Shown piece by piece: positions 22,865-35,600 of a DNA stretch of 64,000 nucleotides. Location of the stretch: assembly GCA_034190875.2 (NCBI GenBank), contig CM067344.1:17475582-17539581 (forward strand). The letters run 5' to 3'. The position numbers and the translations under genes are program-made. The stretch's first letter is position 1; each line of letters opens with the position of its first letter. The notes under the pieces were generated by a model, which saw nothing but the letters and a program-made list of their open reading frames with translations, did no database searches and was not told where the DNA came from. Source of the stretch: Urechis unicinctus (lineage: Eukaryota > Annelida > Polychaeta > Xenopneusta > Urechidae).

Positions 22865-24230
22865 GAAACCTGATGGGACGCACCAACCTCAGTTGAAATG
22901 CATTTATAAGAGTTGCACAATGAGTGATACAAAACTGCACTGCTTAAACACTGACACAACTAGCGATAACAAAAATGAAGGAGCTAGAAATATGCAACAA
23001 CCTGAGTACACATGTTAATACTGTACATTAAAACACAGAGAGCTAGTATAATCACCAACCTCAGTTGACATGATTACATAAAAGCATTTACAGACACCAG
23101 ACACTAAGTTGGAACATCACAAAAATGCAGACGGGGGAAAAATTTGATTAGTTGATTTGAGAGTGTTGGAATACATTCGACCACTTCGCTGTATTTCCTC
23201 TTCCGAAATGCCCTTCATAGCAGCTATAGTGGCAGCTCCTATGCAGAAGCTTTGGCCTTGATATTCATGGCTGGAAAGACCCGCCCAGGACATAGAACAA
23301 CGCAACATTTGGGAGAACCAAGAGCTGCGGACAGGAATGGCATTAGGGAAAGAAAACAAACGACCTTCAGTAGACCCTCTAAGGGGGAGATGTCTTTTGA
23401 TAATCAGAACTGGACAATAAGGGGGCTACTGAGAAGGAATAAGGATAGATACAGGTGGACCTTTATGATGCTTAAACTTTGTAAACGTGAGGATGATATA
23501 GTTATCTTCAATAGACAGCTTTTGAAACTGCGTTGAATGTGTAGCTTCATGGTTAGATTTAGCGGTGAATTCCCCAACCTTCAGAAATACGTAAAAGGCC
23601 AAAATATACATGGTGGGAATGAGAAGGTTGAGGTTGTTAAAAGATGCAAAGTAGGATGCACAGCAGAACGCATTTTGTGATAATCAGCCCTGCTGATACA
23701 AAAGAAAGTATAGAAAAAGAGGCATAACCCAAGGAAAAAAGATGTGCAATGTACACAACGAGAACTGAGATTTTGACAGGGAACCACTGAACATCTGGAA
23801 GAACTGTCTAAACAGTGCAATGGATCTTGCATAAAACTTTCGGGTGTCAGGAGATAATGCGTTGTCTAAGAGAATGGAGATGACCCATTCCATGTCTGAG
23901 AATAGTGGAGGGAGTTGCCCTCCATGAAGTTTAACAACAATATCGTCCTTGCCCGGAACATGTTGAGCACGAGCAAGGATATTGAATTCTAAGAAAGTGA
24001 TGCATCTGATCAACTTCAACATATATTTATCATTGATTTTGCTCAAAAGACCGCCAACATCTGGGCAAGGCACTCGCCCCTAGTGTTCTATGCAAGGCAC
24101 TCGCTCCTGGTGTTTTGATGTTCTGACGCCACATTAGCGCGGATATGAGAGATCGTAAGTAGTAAACAACGCGTACACGGTCAGGGGCGAAGTATCTTTG
24201 CCTAGCCAACATCTAGACCGGCACAATTTT
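22865..24230 (-). mobile_element. Older YR retroelement remnant, minus strand (fossil)
   Basis: Minus-strand remnant with an RNase H tail (LARAQHVPGKDDIV), a recombinase N-terminal part (SPDTRKFYARSIALFRQF), a middle part (FYVFLKVGEFT) and a catalytic C-terminus (GQSFCIGAATIAAMKGISEEEIQRSGRM). The order and motifs match DIRS/Ngaro elements, but it differs clearly from the neighbouring element. It lacks RT and gag and is broken in several places, so it is an older partial copy. A duplicated 'accaacctcagttga' block lies in its 3' flank near 22,885 and 23,055. Confidence 0.8.
24066..24222 (-). repeat. Inverted partner of repeat 15,129-15,283
   Basis: Reverse complement matches the left copy, including 'ttggctaggcaaag', 'acgatctctcatatccgcg' and 'catcaaaacaccaggagcgagtgccttgc'. 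The last word is duplicated here (24,066 and 24,090). The two copies flank the young element in opposite orientation. Confidence 0.65.
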
Positions 24231-24589
24231 TTAAAGTTTCATTGTAAGGGGAATGTAAACAGCATTGTCGTTTCGATGGTTGCTTAACGTGTGAGGGGTC
24301 ACGTATGTCATAGAGGTCAAGGTATACGCCCTTTCTTGTGACCTTCTCCTCACTCCATCCCACCTACCACATTTATGCAATAACATATGTGGTGACATAT
24401 GTGGTTATGGTGCCCACCCCAGGAACAAATAATCATGAACAGATATTCACTGTTATTATGGGTATGGATCATTTTAGCGTTATGATTGCATGGAATATCT
24501 TGATGTTGTCAAAAATCATGATGTTTTCCTGAGTTCTGAAAACCATGCATCGCATTATGCATCATAATGCAAACTGAAGGACTCTGTTG

Positions 24590-25830
24590 ATACCCTTTAT
24601 CATAAAAGCCTTAAACGGCCCTATACAGACTAAACAAACTCCTGGGTCATAACTATAATATGCACCGTGATGCATATCTTCGATCATACCATAAAACCCA
24701 TACTACTGTATGGTTCTGAAGTGTGGGGAGTAGATATTGGACTGACCCAGTCACGATCCCCAAATGCATTTGAACAAAATCTGGATAATAATAAACTTTC
24801 TCAGTTAGAGTTAAAATTCTACAGGAGAATACTACACGTAGAAAGACACACCTCGATTATAGGAATCAGGGGTGAACTGGGCAGACACCCACTTAATCTT
24901 CATGCCATAACTAATTCAATTAAGTTCTTCTTTCTATCAAATTAAAATCTGGAGGCAGCCTAGCCAAAGAAGCACTAATCAATGCTTACAGAAAGTCAAA
25001 ATGAACACCCTAAAACATCAATATTGGAGCACATACAATGATACATCTACAATACAACAACATTAACGTGCCTGAGAACAAAATAAAGATATTTGCGAAA
25101 AGAGCTGAAGGTGCTATGAAAACCCTCTAACACTAACAGCCTATCTGGAAGACAAGGGAGAAATAAATTGAGAACCTACTAACTTTTCAAACAACACTTT
25201 GGACTCTGGGAATACTTACTAAATATAGAAAATATCAACCACAGAACTGCAGTATCACAACTATGCCTGAGCTCCCACCCATTAAATATAGAATCAATGA
25301 GGGGAACCATCTCCAATCCAAATGATAGAATATGTCAGTGTTGCGCAATGCAAGCTACAGAAGACGAAACACATTTCATGATCACATGCCCCAAATATCA
25401 AAATAAAAGAGCCTCATTGTTCAACGATATTGTCAAAAACAACAACAATTTTTCTCACCTGTCACCCAATGACAAATATAATTGGGTGATGAGTAACGAG
25501 GACAAACTCTTATGTAAAAACATTGGCAAATGTATAAGGGAATCGCTTGAGACTAGAAAACTGGCTCTAAATGACCAACAACCCTCAGTTGCAGGTGTCT
25601 CGGTTAGTGGTCTCACATAGAAATTCAACCCTGTTACTATGCTTTATCTTAATGTATACTGTTTGTATTGAAATGTCTTTAGTTTTGCAGTAGAATTAGT
25701 TGCACACTTATTATATTCCTATTGTATTGTATGTTGCACTTTCTCCGATCAAAATCGTGTAAATAACTCGATTGTATATGCTCCTAGAGGGCGCGTGATT
25801 GCTAATAAACGTCATTGTCATTGTAGTGTT
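24590..25830 (+). mobile_element. LINE 3' end (C-terminal RT domain and zinc knuckle)
   Basis: A 5'-truncated non-LTR retrotransposon. The sequence first shows an ALNGL-YRLNKLL-type stretch, then HTIKPILLYGSEVWG and FYRRILHVERHT..GELGRHPLN, which are hallmarks of the region after the RT palm in I/Jockey-like ORF2. The last 108 codons (25,297-25,620) hold C-x2-C..H-x4-C (RICQCC, EDETHFMITCPKY), the usual C-terminal zinc knuckle. Reading continuity is lost at least twice between 24,945 and 25,297. The 3' end is probably the 'gtcattgtcattgta' run near 25,815. The clade is not determined. It is a dead copy. Confidence 0.8.
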
Positions 25831-26039
25831 CCGTTAATCGCAGTCAACCGACTTACTTGGTGTTAGAATGATATGGTACTAGAATTGGTCAATATGTATA
25901 GATCACCTGTTCATACGAATGCCCCCTTGTATAATTATTTAATCTAAATTGTTGAAGCTATCACGACAGTACATTTGATGGAAAGGTCTCTATGACCATA
26001 ATTTGAGATATAATGGTAGTGGTAACATTGGGGTTTAGG

Positions 26040-26304
26040 TTAGGTGATGTCGTGACGGTGATGGACGAGGATGGTTGTGACGCTTGGACAGCTCCCCTTC
26101 AGTGCCAGTGTCCACTTGTGAACGAAGGTCCAGTACAATACTATTGATCGCTACTGGGTCGGGAGCATCCCTTTTCAGAAATGGGACCGCCATTGAACGT
26201 GATCACCCGAATCCCAGGGAACCAGTCAGGTTTTCACACCTTGGTGTCGAAACCATATCCTGTGCAAAGAAAGGCGACGCAGTTTACCACTAGGCCACGG
26301 GAAC
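26040..26304 (-). mobile_element. tRNA-derived SINE
   Basis: Read on the minus strand from 26,304, it begins gttcccgtggcctagtggta. The Pol III A box (tggcctagtgg) is at 26,297-26,287, and the B box (ggtttcgacacc) is at 26,254-26,243, a tRNA-like spacing of about 33 bp between the boxes. The sequence does not fold into a complete tRNA. A body of about 190 bp follows (ggttccctgggattcgggtg..), so it is a SINE and not a tRNA gene. The 3' limit is uncertain. Confidence 0.75.
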
Positions 26305-26483
26305 TGGCTTCTTTCAGATGTACATATTGAAACACATAATAAATGTTCAATTAAATAATAAGCCTTGCGCTGCAGTGTCTTGCTTTGAGAATTCTGGAGC
26401 ATTGCATGTACCTCGTACTATAACAAAAAACATTCACATCCACAAATTGACCAATTCAAGAACAAGTGGGTTTTAAAGAAAGT

Positions 26484-26489
26484 TTTATT
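26484..26489 (-). terminator. Candidate poly(A) signal of the ERICH3-LRR gene
   Basis: AATAAA on the minus strand in the context gtcttaataaaactttc, about 900 bp downstream of the stop codon at 27,389. It implies a 3' UTR of roughly 0.9 kb covering 26.47-27.39 kb, a stretch that contains no other gene. Confidence 0.5.
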
Positions 26490-27388
26490 AAGACATAGAA
26501 TGATAGGTAATAGGAACAAAATGAAAATGCAGAAAATTGGATAAAGGTATAATTAAAACATTCCCACTCAAAATAAACAAAAAATCAGCGCAATAATACA
26601 CAATACGCAAGAATAATTCATTATTGGAGGACGAAATATTGACAATTTATCACTGGATATTCATTACATCATATTTCTTTACACTGCATGATGTCACTTC
26701 AATATACTCTCCCCTGGATGTATTTTGATTAACATGTTTGTAAGCATAAAACAGGATAAAATAGAGGAAAAACACAAGTCAGAAGACATGACAACAGATT
26801 GGTCCAGGCTCAGTTACAGCTACCAGCATTAGTTAAATGTTTAATGTACAGCTGTGTTACAGTATATATATCACAGAACATCAACACAATAATTACCATA
26901 AACAACGGGCAGTATTCTGACACACTCCACCATATCACAGATAGCATCCACCATCTCAGCATTGATGACATAATCACTATCGTCTTCATCACAATCATGT
27001 ACCTTCCTATTAGCCCCTTTCACCTTCTGTGATCTCATCAATAGGACAAAAAGCTGATTACAGGTGTCTTATATACATTTGGGTAAACAACATACGTATG
27101 TTAGTTGAGTTTTCAACAATAAGCCAAATGGCTGATACAGTTCAACCAAGATAACAGCGCAAAGCGAAGTGAAGACCAATGTTATATTCGCTCAATAACT
27201 AACATTAATTTAAGACTTTTGTCATGAAAATACAAACCGCTGGATAATATGTTTATATTAGAAATGGATTCATGAAGATTTCAAGCATCAAGCATGGTAG
27301 TTTCCGTTTAAAGAAGCTCTATCACAGAAACAGAAAGGGTATAAATTCATATATTCCTCATTTTGGACACAGGTTCACCAAAGATGCT

Positions 27389-28816
27389 TCAATCCTCATC
27401 AGATTCCACTGTATTTCTCCTCGACTGGAGGAGGCGCTTTATGTCACGCAGGAGATCATCAGATATCGTATTACCTGGCATGAGTGTTACATCTCTAATG
27501 CTCTGGTTACAGACCAGCATCTCATACAGCTTCTCGGCCCCCTCATCCCCTATCTTATTCCCCTCCAGATCCAGTGACACAATAGAAGTGGAGTCCTTCT
27601 CCTTGAGAGCATCGCACAGCAATGCCAGCATCGCCTAAGTTATTGTAATCCAGAGAGAGTGTGTCAATGACTTCATTCTCCTTCAGCGCCTCTCCAATCA
27701 TCATCCATCCATTCACACCTACAACTTTATTCCCGGTGAGACTGATGTTTTTCAGCGAGGTATTGCTCCGTATCAACTGAGCAACCTTCTCAGCCCCAGT
27801 GTCAGTCAGATCACAGTCTCCTATATCTAACTGGGTCAGCTTACCCTTGCCCGATTCATTATCCAGCTTCCCCATCACCTCATCACTGTTTCCTTCCTCA
27901 AGGGCTTCTTTCATGATATGAGCTGTCAATTGGCTGCTCCCTGTGGATGACTTCCCAGCAGACATCTGTATATGCAGTAAACCATCCACGAACTTACCAA
28001 TACCAGCATCCCCAAGTGAGTTACCATGCAAACTGCAGCCACACAACAAAAACACATACAACTGTATCAGCTTTTGCTTTAAGGTATTACAAATAAGACC
28101 AGTGGTGATGTAAATTATTATTGTTAATACATTTTCTGAGCAACTCAGCTTCCAAAACAGCTTCTCAAATCAAGCATCAACTCACAGCAGAATCTCCAAG
28201 TTTTCTTTCTGCTGAGCAATCCGCAGAATATGTTCAACGCTAGCAGCAGTCAGTTTGTTACAGTTCAGGTTTAGCATGCGCAGGTTGCTTGGGGGTGTGG
28301 CCAGCAATGCGTCGGTTACAGAATGCATGTGGGCATCGTTGATTCCACTGTTGCGCAACACTAGGCTTTCTATTTTAGGGTTATCGGCCAGGAGAGAGGA
28401 TAATTCTGACACCTGTCATCAATCACAGGAAGCAATGACAAGCATCAGGAAATTGGAAAGCCTTTGTACAAACAGGTGTGGTTCTCAAAATCATGATTGT
28501 AGATATCAGACAAGGAGCACAATAAACATGGATGGAAAATAACTATACAGTATTCATGACCTCTATACATTGGGTCAGGTTGGCTCTTTAACAATATTCC
28601 TCCACAACACGGGTCTAAATGTTGAAGTAAGGCATTGACATGCACAGCTGTGTCTCACCTGGTCAGCTGTGAGAGTAACACTGGACAGCTCCACTTCAGT
28701 TTGACCTTCCACCAAATGGTGTATGCTGCTCACAGGTTCTGGGGAGGATGATGTACGTGTTACCATGGAAGCGTCCCCAGTCTGTCTGTCTCCAGCTACA
28801 CCATCCCGGTCAAAGC
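27389..28816 (-). other. Leucine-rich repeat region of the ERICH3-like gene
   Basis: Three exons hold RI-type repeats of about 28 residues. Examples are IESLVLRNSGINDAHMHSV, LRMLNLNCNKLTAASVEHIL, LTQLDIGDCDLTDTGAEKVA, LKNISLTGNKVVGVNGWMMI, DTLSLDYNNLGDAG and VSLDLEGNKIGDEGAEKL. These resemble the LRR part of NLRC3/LRRC34-type proteins and probably form a protein-binding arc. The upstream splice junctions (phase 0 at 28,659/28,412 and phase 2 at 28,186/28,032) preserve the LRR pattern. Within the last exon the frame changes near 27,620-27,635. Confidence 0.85.
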
Positions 28817-29657
28817 CTGAAGTGATGAGACGAGTGTTAATGGCTTGAATGTAAGTGCATGACCTGATTGGTAATACAGTGAAGTTTGCAGTGAATATAT
28901 TGCACTATAATATGCAACCTACCACCAGCTTGGTCCTCACTCTCAGTGACTGTGTTGTCTGGTGTAGACCATATACTGAAGTCTGTAACAGTCTCTAATA
29001 AGTCAATGTTGGAATGTCAATAGTTTATAGAACCAAGCCTGGTAGTGGTTTAGTTAGCCGTGTTAGGTAAACCACTTACTTATTCTAAGCTGATAAAAAA
29101 CCTCATCCATATCATAAAGAGTAACGGGCTCTATAGAAGTACACCTGTAACGTAACAAGATTACAGCTCACCTTGTTTAGGAGGTTCTGTTGGAGGGGAG
29201 GGTGCTTTCCTGGGTGTTGAGTCTTCTTCACTGTCTACATCTGAACTGGAACTTTCATCTGAACTGGAAGCACTTGAATCTGAATTGGATGCTGTACAAA
29301 GCCAGGGATAGGTCAATATGAGCAAGAAGATCCCACTTCTTTACTGAGGTTTGACATACAAAGCAAGGATTTGTAATCTACTAAGATACAATATATTGAC
29401 AGGTTCATGCAATGGGAGACTCATGCAGGTGTTCTCACATGCACCAAGCCCAGAAACATCCACTTCAACAATGATTTCCACCACCAATAATATGCCAAGC
29501 ATATTCTGCCTGTTCTCACCTTTCTCATTTTCTAACACTCTCTGCATCTCTCCTGCCACTTCTTCCTTCAGTGTGTCTCCTGAGCTTTCCTCGAGGCTCT
29601 GGTCTTCTTGTTTTGGTGGTGGTGTTGGGGGTGCCTGAACTGGGGCTTCCGTCAAGC

Positions 29658-29690
<33 letters not shown>

Positions 29691-32600
29691 GGTGACTGCT
29701 GCTGCGGCTGCTGCTGCTGCTGCTGCTATGGGAACGAGTTGATGATGGAGGAGGCTTCTCACTTAAAGCATGCAAGTGAGGTTCATTTTCAACGGAGTCT
29801 GGGGCTTCATCTCCAGCTAAAGAAGCTTGTGTTTGGGTCTTACTGAGATACTGTTCTCGTTCAGAATAGGGTAACTCTGTTTCATCCTCCTGTTCTTCCT
29901 CCTCTTGACTGGGTGAGTCAGCCTCAGTAGCAGCTTCATGTGGAGAAGGACTCCGGACCTCAGTGTTCCCTGACTGCTCCAACTCAAGGTCACTTGCAGG
30001 ATAAGATTCCTCACGTTTATTCACTGAAATTTCCAAGGGCACAACAGTTGTGTCATCTTTGACCACCTCAGAGCTGCCCACATTAAAAGGTTTGAAATCT
30101 ACTGGTTCAGGACTCTTGACTTTGTCAGACTCATCGGAGTTGGAGTGAAGTGAATGCACACTGGTTCCATCTCCTTGCTGGTATGGTTTGACTGGTGACC
30201 AGGAGGACAGGACAGAGATGAGAATAGATGCACAGTTAGCAAGAACTAGACAGGTTCAACAAGACAGCTTACAGCAGATCTAGAGTTAGATATTTACATA
30301 CAATTATGACAAGGTTCAGCCAAATTTGATTCCAAATAATAACCCATGCATTTCAACTTGGAAAAACACTATGAAGAACATGATGAAGTAAACATTGGGG
30401 TAAGATGCTGACATAGCACAAAGCTGTGACCATCATGGGTTTCTATTTGCAATCATCTTGGATGTGGATTGTTTTGTCAACACAGTATAACACTGAGGAG
30501 ACGGAAACACATATACAGTTAAAAGCACAAGTCAGCAGACTGCATTTTACAACAAAGTGTAAAACCCAGGGGAACTGAAGACATTTATTATTGAATACAT
30601 GTGCAAATGAGGGCTAAAACAAAATGCTGAGACCTCCCCCAAAGAGCAGACTATGTAGTAACATCAATAAGTTTGTTTATAAGGGAATTATTCCTAAGAT
30701 TTTGTTCTGCATAAGTGTTGCTATTTGATATGTTCTTTTGTGTAACAGAAGACTACAGCGACATTTTAAATAATATGCAGATGTCTGATCCCTTATAAGG
30801 ACCAGAGATATCTGATGGTAAATAGTTATTGAAATAAACCAAGCTGTATTCTTAGCAATATATAACTTCAGCTGCATGTACAGCTTCAGCCATATGGCTG
30901 AACAGAATAGTGCAACATGCTACACTAGCAGTAAGGAAGTGCAACTGCATTTAAGGTCAGATGTATGTAAGCCTTATTTGTGGTTACTCCTGCCGCACCA
31001 CAAGCAAGGTAGAAATCAGGCATCCAACACATTTAAAAGTAAATAACCAACGAAAAACAATGAAACATCATATATTACAGAATAGCAGCTTGCCGACTAA
31101 AGTTAAAGGAGATAAACGTATAGAGGGCAGGTGGCTATTGGAGGGGAGGAGGGTTTGAAGAGTGCGATCAACGCCGCTCTGAAACAATAAACCACAGAGC
31201 TTGTCTTCAACATCCGTCAACATCCATTTTGCCAAATAAAAAAATACTTGGTCTGGAACAGTTATAATAACCTCTATTGTCAATTCCATGTTACTAACAT
31301 AAACATTTTAAAAAATGTAACAAGAAGAAAGAAGTTGCCTTTCTGAGGTTGTTGTAAACCAGAATATTTTTAGTAGATGCAGAAAAGAATTCTTAACAAT
31401 TGAAGAGAAGAAAACCCTCCTCTCCATTCCAGAGCCAAGTGCTACAACTACAACAAGTACAACACCTGCAGGTGCCAGTGTATGCAGACTGATGTATAAG
31501 AAAATCAGCTGTTGTAACATCAATAGCAGCTTATATGCATGCATTAATTCATCACAAAATTACTTTCAACCTGCCACGCTCAAGTGGTGGAAATAATGCA
31601 GAGTAAAGAAAGGTTTCAGATTTCCAATGGAAATTCTGTACGGTGTCTATCAAAATGTATGGACATTTCACAGTGCATTAAGAAATGGAGGCAATCTATA
31701 TGGGATATCAAACTAGGCGCTATAAGCCAGGTATTTTTTCTCATTGCTGTTCAATCATCCAAAGTAATTTGATTCAAGTGAAATAGGCTTGAAAAACCCC
31801 TTAGATTTACAGCCCCATGCATTTACTATTGGGCGATTCTAATCAGAGACAATCCTGAGACAACCCAGATCAAAGATGCTTGATCCCTCACTCACCTCCA
31901 GCAGATTCACGAGTGGAAGGAGAGCTAGATCTGGATCTGGAGCTAGATCTGGAGCTAGATCTAGATCTGGAGCTTGACTTAGATCGTGAGCTGCCACTGG
32001 AGCTTGACCGAGAACGGGAACGAGACCTTGACCTTGACCTTGATCGTGACCTAGACCTTGAGGATGCAGGAGAGGCACTGCGACTGCGACTTTTGCCACT
32101 GCTCTCCTGCTGGTGGACACCAATAGAATCATACATATAGAATAAAAAATAACAAAAAGGTAAAAAAAAAATATAATAATTTGTGACAACAACAATCAAT
32201 TTGATTGTAGATGACAAAAAAAATACAGAACCTCTTTCGCATCATCAAAGTCATCATCATCATAGTCATCTTCTGGAAAAATACACAATGACTTTCATGA
32301 GTTGGTACAGCTGTTAAGCTCATGAATATGCATGCTCTTAGATCCTTCTTGAAAAAAACTGAATATAAGCTAATTTCAATATAAACCCTGTACAATGTAA
32401 ATACTTAATGAATCCAAATGCAGATTAACGGCATGCAACTTATTCCTTCTTTTCATGGCATATGATTGGCAAGTAATTGTGAGCCAGAAAAAACTCCAAC
32501 CTGCCCTGCTTTCCAATGAGCATCAACATTTACATTTAATGAAGAGAAAAACAGAGTGCTTAGGTGTTGACATCAGTATTAGACATGTGACATAAGTGAC

Positions 32601-35600
32601 CAGCTGATCTACTCAAGTGAAATATTTGGTATCATTTTATCATGAAATAGTGCATTAGAAGTTATGGTCATGCATGGTTGTGAGGTTCTTTGTTTGTGTG
32701 CCAGGTAATAACATAGACCAGGTGATGTGCCATTAACACCTTATAATGACATGCATTACCATGAGTCTCCTGATTCAAGTAATGCCCATCGGAACCATAC
32801 TTGCCTTCACTGTCCAATGACGTAATGGTAGTTTTCACTCCAGCAAAACTAGCCCAGTCATATTCAATGTCACTCTCCTCATATGACCTTGAACTACTGG
32901 TAACACTGGGGAGGGGTGTGTGTGTCATGGAATGATAATAATGAGAGTCTTAAAAATATGCAAGGACCGAAAGCTATGCCTGTTCTTACACATAAAGTGT
33001 GCATGTAAATCTATGCTCATTGGGTCCATATAAGGAAGTCGGGGAGATGTAGTTACCCTCCATTCCAGACTCACCTCCGTTATTGTTCTCTGGCAACTTA
33101 TGTTCATGGACCACCACTTCCTGTCCATCATCTGTGGACAAGAATCAATTCTTAAATCATTTCCTCATCAAATGATCTAGAAATGCAGTATATTATTCTC
33201 TTTACTGTGTTTTTTAAACCCAAACATGTTGCATATCATGAGAAGCAAGCTGATCCTCAGAAGTATCAGAACATTCCTATTCATTCTATAATGGTCAGAG
33301 TAAGAAGGGTGCAGAGGTTCACTTAGATGACTTCCTCGTGCGTTGGCCAGACATATGACCATCAAAGCTCGGTGCCACCAGCATGTTGCCACATTACTTG
33401 CCTCGCGTCCAACCAATGGCTAACACCAGTCCTACATCCTTTGAATATCACTTGGTGGTTGCAATGCTAGCTTTTATCTGATTGGTTCACTCAACAAACA
33501 GTCTGCCTTAGTCTTCTTAGTGAAGCTATCTGGTCTTAATGTAGATAACACACCTTGGTCTTTGGTGGTGTCCTGAGTGCCAGTCTGGGGTTCATCCTCC
33601 ACGGTCACCTTCAATTCTTCTTCCTCTTCTTTAGCACGGCGTTTCTTGGGCTCCTTGGTTCCCTGAAGCTGGCACCTGAAGGGCACAATGCACTGCACAT
33701 TCTAAGGCATGTTCTAACATGTTTCATACCCATGCTGTACATAGCAATAAGAGCATAATCAGCTTCTTAAACATAACCCAGAAGAAAAAACTACTTTGGT
33801 ATTTCTATAACAACCGATACAAACTCACTTGTAGCAGGGTTGGGCACCACTGATGCCAATGACCCCAAAACGACCTTTGGCACCACCTAGACGACTACCT
33901 GCCTTGTGCTTGAACTCACAGCAGGTACTGAGACGGCAATCAAGGACACCATTGATGTAGAAGGTCAGACTGAATGGGTATCCACGGTGACGACGAGAAA
34001 TAAAGGTAAAGTCACCTGAAGACAAAAAATATAAGTTTGAGGCAAGTTATAGTGAAAATGACGAGTATGTGTCAGCATATAGCATATTAATTGATTGCAC
34101 TCACTCCTGGGCACTATTTTCTCCCTGAACACATACAGTGTGTTGCCACCACAATGTTGCTGTTCCACAATGACCTCATCACGAGGGTCAAACTTCTCAT
34201 AGTCCAGCTTCAGGTTACTTCCAAAGTAATGCATGTTGACTTCACAGAGCGTCTGCACTCTCTCCTGATGCTTCATGGCAGGCTCTGGTCGGTGGAGCAT
34301 CAATGAACCCTACCACAAGGGGCACCGCATTCAGATTTGATGCAACTAAGTCCTGTTTTTATACAATGATTGCTACCATAGCATAGATGTACAAAAGACA
34401 TTGATTGGAAGTCCACCTTGTTTGACTTGGGTCTGGTGGGTCTGCCATGGGCACTCTGTCTTCCACTATGTCTGGGACTGCCTTCTTTAGGGGGCAGTGG
34501 GAGGAATTCCATGGGCAACTGTGGAATAACATAGGGTGAGGGACCACGTCCTTTCTCAACAGCGTACTGTGACATTGTGTACTCTCTCAGCGTCTTCTGG
34601 TTCAGCTGTCAAAAATATACATTCAAGAATTACTCACGATCTGATCCATACCCAAAACAACCCAAACTGAGGAAATGAACCGAAACCAAGATGGAATAAA
34701 AGAGATTGTTTATTGTCACTGACTGAGTGGAGATGTCTATCATCCAGCTCCCCACGTGGGTACTTGCTCTTGCCCTTGCCTCTACGTCTGGAACGACTGC
34801 GAGGGCGAACCCCTCTCTCATCCTCACCTTCCACCACATAACCATTTTCATCCACATACACTGCACCCTGTCAGCAAAAAATGGCACCCAAAGATTGTTA
34901 GAAAAAGCACCATTACTGAATAATAGTGTGTTCTATGTTTTCCTGAGTAATTGTTAATACAACTACTTAGTTGAACATCATCATCATCTGATTTACTAAA
35001 CACACATCATCATCACCTGGTTGTCTTCATACACATTATCATCACCTCACTTCCTACCTGATCTGAGGCAGGAGATTTGCTTCTCTTCCTCGATCCACGA
35101 CTAGGAGCACTTCCGGGTCGTGACCCTCTGCTGCTGCCCCTTGATGGCACAGATGATGGTCGCTTTCGGTTGGTACCACGTGGGGTCAGATAAGGCAAAA
35201 TGTCTTCATCTCCCCTCCTTCCTGTCTCAGTCTAACAAACACCATAGCATAACCAATGTGTATATCAAAGCAAGCATTATTGTTTTTGAATTGTAAATTT
35301 AAATAAACTAGGTCATTAAAATAATACAAAATTACCTTGACTCGTCTCACAAGTTCAATTTTTGCAATCTCTTCCAGCTTCTGCTTGATAGCCACTTGAC
35401 GGCTACGCTCCATATCAAGTGTCTTGTGGACAATAGCTTGGGCCATTAAATCACGGACATGTTTCTTGTGTTCTTTCCTCGCCATATTCAACCGATAAGT
35501 TGACTCTGATATTATTTCACCACGTGGATTAATCTGAAATAAAATGTGTGTAAAGGACATGAACAGTACCTCTGTTAAACATACAGGTAATTGTTATTCT

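Noticed and set aside
26040-26304. tRNA gene on the minus strand
   Set aside because: A and B boxes are present but the acceptor and anticodon stems do not form and a long body follows; called a SINE instead.
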